Source: Flammulina velutipes
Taxonomy: Eukaryota > Basidiomycota > Agaricomycetes > Agaricales > Physalacriaceae
NCBI GenBank assembly: GCA_011800155.1
Contig: CM022370.1
Location: 2,480,001-2,544,000 of the forward strand
Direction of reading: 5' to 3'
DNA: 64,000 nucleotides
Shown here: in pieces, positions 59,148 through 64,000 of the stretch
Position numbering within the stretch: the first letter of the stretch is position 1
Layout of the letters: each line of letters begins with the position of its first letter
Position numbers and translations under genes: made by a program
Notes under the pieces: generated by a model
Databases searched by the model: none
Seen by the model: only the letters and a program-made list of their open reading frames with translations
Told to the model about the DNA's origin: nothing

Positions 59148-59836
59148 TCATGCGGCACGAGTTTTACGCCCTCGACCTCTACCTCGGCCACGTCCCCTTC
59201 TGACTTCAGCGTAATCGTCGTCGTCGTCGCCCTCTGCATCTTCGTCGTTTTCAGCAGCAGCTTTTGTCGACTTTCTCCTCGTACGCGTTCTTTTTGCAGG
59301 GGGCTCTTCAGCAGTACCAGAAAGCAAAGATGGATCGATGGGTATGGGCACCGGGGGAACTGGTTCGGTAGGTTTGTCTTTCTTTGCTTCCAGTCTAACC
59401 TCCCTAAAGATCACCTTCTGGTCGGAATTCGCTACGTATTCTATGGCGTTCGCACTCTCTGGAATCATGTGAGATTATGAACATGAGATGCTCGAATCAC
59501 ACACCATCTTCCGGAGCAGCAGGACCACCACCGCTCTGCGCAAAAACCATCTCCGAGCCCATCATCCACTCATGAGTACCTTTGAGGAGCGTACCACTTA
59601 GTTGCAGAAACGGTGTCTTTGTGTCTAGCCCCTGCGTACATTGGTTGGCAACCGAAGACATAGTTGAATTGAAGGTAACTCACTATGAGCCTGTACGAGT
59701 CCGAACTCGGTATCAAGGACGGCTCGATGTTCTCCAGATCCACTGTAACGTACATCACTTCCTCCTCTTCGTATTCCTCGTCGTTAAACGCGTCGACATG
59801 TATGTATCCTGGACACAGGCTCGCTGGACGATTCAT
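59148..59836 (-). CDS. TFIIIC small subunit, triple-barrel domain (TFC7/GTF3C6 type)
   Basis: Subunit of the RNA polymerase III assembly factor TFIIIC; the triple barrel dimerises with the TFC1 homologue. The start MNRPASLCPGYIHVDAFNDE leads to EYEEEEVMYVTVDLENIEPS and SDSYRLI, then after an intron GLDTKTPFLQLSGTLLKGTH and MVFAQSGGG, and finally SANAIEYVANSDQKVIFREV. These are the TFIIIC_sub6 blocks in order. The tail is low complexity: Pro-rich, basic (KRTRTRRKSTKAAAE), a run of Asp (59215-59235) and an RGRGRG end. Three exons, about 190 residues. It lies 130 bp upstream of the peroxiredoxin, same strand. Confidence 0.85.
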
Positions 59837-60186
59837 GGTGATGGTGTAGCTCTAGCTGAGTCTAGCTGGTGACTGTAACATGTGACGTGACGTTCAGAAT
59901 TTCTTGTTTTGACGCCACGACCACTGCTTTCACTGTGCTTGCTCTTGGAGATTTTTGGAGATCTTGAGATGAAACAAGGTTACATGTATCTCTGTCTGAC
60001 TATCATCCTCAAAGGTGTATCTATGGGAGACAATTTCAATAGCTAGGATACCTTCCGAAGTGAGCTAGCGCCTCCATGTATAAAAGAACGAGTCCCTCTA
60101 TGGTCGTAGGGAAGGCTGGACCTCACGCACACCACTACTACCGACCACTAACTCTTGCACGCTCACATCACTTCCGGAAGATCATA
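59837..60186. promoter_or_regulatory. Divergent promoter region (TFIIIC subunit / four-TM protein)
   Basis: 350 bases. On the + strand TATAAAAG lies at 60079-60086, 101 bp before the four-TM start. No clear element on the TFIIIC side. Confidence 0.5.
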
Positions 60187-60941
60187 ATGGCCAAACGAGT
60201 CAAATCTAACAAGTTCTGTTGCTGTATTCCTGTGCGACTGGGCGTGCTCGTACGTGAATATCTTCATTTTCCAAGTTCGCATCTGACTCATTCATGAATC
60301 AGATTATTTCCATGCTTGGGATAACTCTGGGAGGTGTTATTGCCGTAGGTGGCATCATCCAGTATAATCGAATGGGTCAGTCCTGATATAGACTGACCTT
60401 TTGGCTTTATCTCCTCGCTAACAGAGTCTTACAGGTGGCGATATCAAGAACAAACTGGCATATGCGATCCAGATCATTGTGTACGGCCTTTACGCTATCG
60501 TATCGGTGTTCGGGTACGTGCTCTCCTTTCTCTTATGCCCTCTTTCATCCCACACACCAAGTCTAGGCTGATTGGGACGTTTGCAAAGAAACACCGATAT
60601 ATCGTCGTTTTCCGTTGGGTTCTTATTGCCCATGTCCTATTCAGTATTGCATCTGGATCTTTCGCATTGTATCGCTTCTTCGTCGACGCACCAGCCACCG
60701 TCCGAAACTGCATCGGCGGATCCCAAAACGAAGATGCCGTTGAAGCCTGCAATAATGGTGTCAATATTCTCAAAGGTGTTTTAATCGGCGTGTTCTTGTT
60801 CGTCTGGGTCATGGAAATTTGTGAGTTTCTTGCTTCGAACGCCAGTCCTCCTGTGTTGATTCTTTAGGGGGATGTATTATCGTCAAAAGGTACTCCACCC
60901 AACTCGCGGAAGAAGAACGGGTGAAAAAGGACGGATGGTAA
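60187..60941 (+). CDS. Four-helix membrane protein, fungal, unknown function
   Basis: About five exons, 180 residues. The N-terminus MAKRVKSNKFCCCIPVRLGV has a basic patch and a Cys cluster (candidate palmitoylation) just before the first helix (IISMLGITLGGVIAVGGI). The second is KNKLAYAIQIIVYGLYAIVS with VFGLIGTF, the third RWVLIAHVLFSIASGSFALY, then a short lumenal loop with two Cys (RNCIGGSQNEDAVEACNNG), and the fourth ILKGVLIGVFLFVWVMEIWG. The tail is basic and acidic (YSTQLAEEERVKKDGW). The layout (four TM, Cys in the second loop) recalls tetraspanin-like proteins, but the CCG motif is absent. It ends 60 bp from the convergent CBM12 gene. Confidence 0.75.
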
Positions 60942-61001
60942 TTATCTTGCTACTCTTACACCAATGTCAATTTGTACGAAATGAAAACTCATGATAAAAC
61001 T

Positions 61002-62436
61002 TTAGGCGTAGCACAAGACGCGATAGGTCTAGTGGGACGGTCAAATCCACATCCATTCGTGCGCATAACGGAGCTTACCTTGACACACTTCTCGCTATCG
61101 TCGTATGGGATAAAGGCACCTGCAATGCTTCGTGAGATTGAATTTTCAGATCAACGAGTGGCCAAATCACCGTCGAGCTTTTCGCTGCACTTCCCGGGGT
61201 GAACCGCACCTTTGTAGGGAGCTTGGGCGATGTACAGTGGAGTTCCGTTAGCTTCGCGTCCACCTTCGACAGGGCGGGCATTCAAAGCTTGAAGGTTCAA
61301 TTTTCCACTAGCATCGACCCATTTCAAGCCTCGCATATCGCCGATGAGGATCTCGTAGGTATCCAACTGCAAATAATGAATAAAGGAAAGACTACAAGAC
61401 ATTCAAGTGAACCTACGTGGATCTCCTTGTGCGCGTAACCGATGACGGCGCCCTTCTTGAACACTTCAGAGGCCTTGCCGATTTCTACGCGATGTAAGTC
61501 TTCCATTTGGCGAGCCTCGAGTACAACACTTACGGATACTTCCCTAGATCCATACAACGTTAGCTCGGTACCCAGATGAATAAAACAGTGACATACCTCA
61601 TGGAATGCTCGACAGACGTAGAAAGTCCAATCACCTTCCTGGCTAACGACAATGGCATCCTTTGGCATGGTTTTGCCTTGGTTCAGGATCCAGGTCGCGG
61701 GACCACGGGGACCTTCGCGGTAGAATTGCTTGGTGCGCTGATCAGCATCTTGAGCCCAGTTCGACAATGCCCAAGTATGCGCCTTTTTCTATGAGAAGTT
61801 TACCTGATCAGCAGATGGGACAAGACTTTGAAGGGAATAGTTTACCTCTTCGTCGCTCTTTTGGTGCTCGTTGTATGCCATGTACCCTGCGCCGAGAAGA
61901 CCAAGACCTGCGACGAGGCCGCCACCGATCTATGACAGAAATGAAATGAAATGCTGGACCGAAGGACTTCGCTTGACTTACCTCGAGTTGCTTCTTCCTG
62001 TCTTCGTCGAGGTCGTACCATTTCTTCTTGCGTTCCTCTTCGGTGGACTCGCTGCCGGGGTGCTCTGTGACGATCAGATTGTGCCCATAGATGAAAGAAC
62101 CGTGAGATACTCACGAGATTGCTTCTGGTCGTTCCCGTACTGACTCACTTGGTTGGGATTCTGGTTCTGCGGTGGCTGATTGTACTGTTGTTGTTGTTGT
62201 TGTTGCTGTTGCTGCTGCTGACCACCGTGGTTGTGGCTATCGGTTCGGCCCCAGAGCGCAGGTGTAATGTTGGGAGCCCAGTCCGATTGTGCGGTGTGTG
62301 CTTGGATGTTCTTATAATGCTGGCCTGGATCATACCGTCAGCGACGACAAACTCTTTCGAGCAGAGATTCGTTACCTTGATACTCGACAACGTCGCCTTG
62401 GTGGTACGGAGTTCCGGGTTCCCAGCATTGAGTCAT
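61002..62436 (-). CDS. CBM5/12-like module with polyQ linker and two DM9 (DUF3421) repeats
   Basis: Lectin-like fungal protein. The start MTQCWEPGTPYHQGDVVEYQ begins a chitin-binding-type CBM5/12 fold (WxxGxxYxxGDxVxYxGxxY), continuing GQHYKNIQAHTAQSDWAPNI to PALWGRT. A polyQ run and Asn/Gln/Pro linker follow (62150-62230). Then EERKKKWYDLDEDRKKQLEI, a Gly-rich hydrophobic stretch GGGLVAGLGLLGAGYMAYNE, and two DM9 repeats: KTMPKDAIVVSQEGDWTFYV with IGKASEVFKKGAVIGYAHKE, and SYEILIGDMRGLKWVDASGK with EGGREANGTPLYIAQAPYKG. The last exon ends TYRVLCYA. About seven exons. No signal peptide is visible, so cytosolic or released by an unconventional route. DM9 proteins elsewhere bind mannose-type sugars; the role here is an inference. 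Confidence 0.85.
62190..62222 (-). repeat. CAA/CAG microsatellite encoding polyQ
   Basis: Eleven or so Gln codons in a row in the CBM12-DM9 gene: a CAG block then CAA block on the minus strand. The mix of codons suggests the tract is older and only moderately unstable. Confidence 0.75.
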
Positions 62437-62943
62437 GTTGAAAGCGTAAACAGTGGAGGGTGGTGGTCAAGAGGTGGGGTATTTCGAATAACGCTAGACG
62501 GGGGAATCTCTTATATGCGAAGCCTGGAGTGGCGCGGTATTGCGTCAGGGGTTCAAACTTAGACGAGACTGCGCTGAAGGCCGCATCGATCCGTCGATGT
62601 GAACGTGAAAGGTATTCTTGGGCTATTCAATGAGTCATTACGACTCATCATGAGTCTTGAAGCATGTGTGCAAATGAAAGGCAGGCGTATCCACAAGCCT
62701 CAAGGCAGAACTACTTACCTAGCACGCCTGGTATTCGCCTAGCGCTTCAAAATTGAAGATTTAAACGAGACACCGTTTCAAAGGGACAGACGCATTCCTG
62801 GATGCCATTTTCCGAGAGATTGGGAAACTACAATCCAACGAGCTACAGATTAATATTACGCCAAGATAATTAAAAGATACATGACAGTGAACGAGTGAAA
62901 TTCCCAAGGCGTTGAGCCTTTCCGTGTTAGTGAAGAAGTGCAT
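62437..62943. other. Spacer, 507 bases
   Basis: Promoter of the CBM12-DM9 gene and 3' UTR of the next minus-strand gene. No feature seen beyond short ORFs. Confidence 0.4.
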
Positions 62944-64000
62944 TTAGAAACGGCGCAGCCATCCAACCTCCAAATCTGTCATAGTGCGCATACTGTCGGG
63001 ATAGGTCCTGTTGCTCTCGTTAAGGTACCCAGCTATTCTCCGACACACATTCATGGAATAAAATAGATATTCCGCCTGCGGAAACCCGGGATACTTGTTC
63101 AAGATACTGTATTATTGTGAGCATGGGATGGAACGGAGAACTTGAACCAAGTTACCTTTTGAGGTCGGTTCGCTCCTCAGAAGGCCCAACCAGTTTGAAG
63201 AGAACCTTGGCGGCATGCATGTTGGCACTCTTGGGCAGAGAGTAGTGCGTACGTGCGGTGTAGGCCAATTGTATATTAGGTTTGAAGAGCCACATCTGTC
63301 GATGTGATCAGTAGCTGCTCCGACCGAAACGAGCGTTCGACGCACTAAAATTCTGGGCTTCTCTTCTTCTTCGTCTAAGACAACAAATCGATACGATGCA
63401 TGTGCGTGTACGAATTCGATCATATCCTCTACGATGAACGCAGATAACGGTACTTTAATTGGTCTGACGCAACGAAAGGTTAGTCATGGCCAAGGGAGGA
63501 AGCGGCGATACTCACTCAGCGGTAGGACTGACAGGCCGTATAGCGTATTTTAGTAATCGATAGACGACTGAACGGTCGGTATTCGGAGGAGCTTGTTGAC
63601 ATCTTCCAAGAGCGGCGCCACATAGACAAAGAACGGGTTGCCAATCTTTATCTCCCTGGAGTGAGAATTAGTACAACAAGTCATAACATAGATTTAAAAA
63701 GAGGAAAATAATTGTGTTCTCGAATGTAGCTCCCGAGACGTGGACCTCAAGTCAAGAGAGTTGTTTAGATGAGCAACCGGTTGCCCGTTTATCTAGGACA
63801 ATTTGTATCGACTGATGAAACCGTCTTCCACGAGGAAACCATCCAGCATCATCATGACACGGAGGCTTGCAAAGTAGTCGAACAGTCATTGGGAGGTATA
63901 AACCAACGCCAGCCTTCTTGATCGTCCGAAAGTATAAAATGAAGCTCACCTTCAAACTATGACGCGCATGAATGTTGGTCTTCGACACCGCAGATTCCTC
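62944..64000 (-). CDS. Probable HECT-like (HECT_2/UBE3D type) E3 ligase, 5' partial
   Basis: The N-terminal part lies beyond the window end. Legible exons, in gene order: HARHSLK to the window edge, then a segment with VMMMLDGFLVEDGFISRYKL (near 63860), IGNPFFVYVAPLLEDVNKLL and RSVVYRLLKYAIRPVSPTAE (63660-63505), then EDMIEFVHAHASYRFVVLDE and EEEEKPRILLWLFKPNIQLA (63425-63275), KSANMHAAKVLFKLVGPSEE, and the last exon SILNKYPGFPQAEYLFYSMN and RTMTDLEVGWLRRF to TAA 62944. The block RILLWLFKPN...HAAKVLFK is the E2-binding HECT_2 C-terminal pattern. One in-frame TAG near 63796 sits between uncertain exons, so the splice there is unresolved. Confidence 0.55.

Noticed and set aside
62119..62562. 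Plus-strand ORF with polyLeu (LLLLLLLL)
   Set aside because: It is the reverse reading of the polyQ tract in the CBM12-DM9 gene.

Overview
The window is nuclear DNA of a filamentous fungus, most likely an Agaricomycete (mushroom-forming basidiomycete). The evidence is dense gene packing on both strands, many introns of about 45-65 bases with GT...AG ends, short spacers, two F-box proteins of the type common in agarics, and a fungal TIM50/SEC31/HAP5/ILV6 gene set. There are no bacterial operons, rRNAs, tRNAs, CRISPR arrays or intact transposons that I can recognise. Most genes needed splicing by eye: outer coordinates are firm where start and stop were traced, but some internal junctions are approximate.

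Layout. 0-10.8 kb: HAP5/NF-YC (5' end outside the window), fimbrin, a small conserved-looking protein, mitochondrial TAM41, an F-box gene on the minus strand and, divergent from it by only 56 bp, the ER ubiquitin ligase HRD1. 10.8-19.2 kb: weak minus-strand ORFs, a secreted protein resembling aerolysin-type beta-barrel proteins, COPII SEC31 and TIM50. 19.5-28.5 kb: a second F-box gene, NAD kinase and the queuosine-salvage protein, all on the minus strand, then a mitochondrial pyruvate carrier subunit, an APQ12-like membrane protein and a small Cys-pair protein. 29.6-36.3 kb: an MFS sugar-type transporter, a DCAF7-like WD40 protein and a concentrative nucleoside transporter. 36.3-41.3 kb: a gene-poor stretch with a TATA-driven 32-codon ORF, an alpha/beta hydrolase with an eroded N-terminus, and AIM41. 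41.4-49.8 kb: APC8/CDC23, a 2.1 kb gap, then two tandem PDK1-like kinases. 49.9-64 kb: ILV6, COG5, a Gly/Tyr-rich protein, an unusual phosphopantetheinyl-transferase homologue, a peroxiredoxin, a TFIIIC subunit, a four-TM protein, a CBM5/12-DM9 lectin-like protein and a HECT-like E3 cut by the window end.

Most genes are housekeeping (transcription, secretion and ER quality control, mitochondrial import and lipid synthesis, cell cycle). They do not form one pathway. The accessory part that deserves attention is the duplicated kinase pair, the degenerate PPTase homologue, the CBM12-DM9 protein, the secreted aerolysin-like protein and the short TATA-driven ORF. I did not find evidence for a single new multi-gene system.
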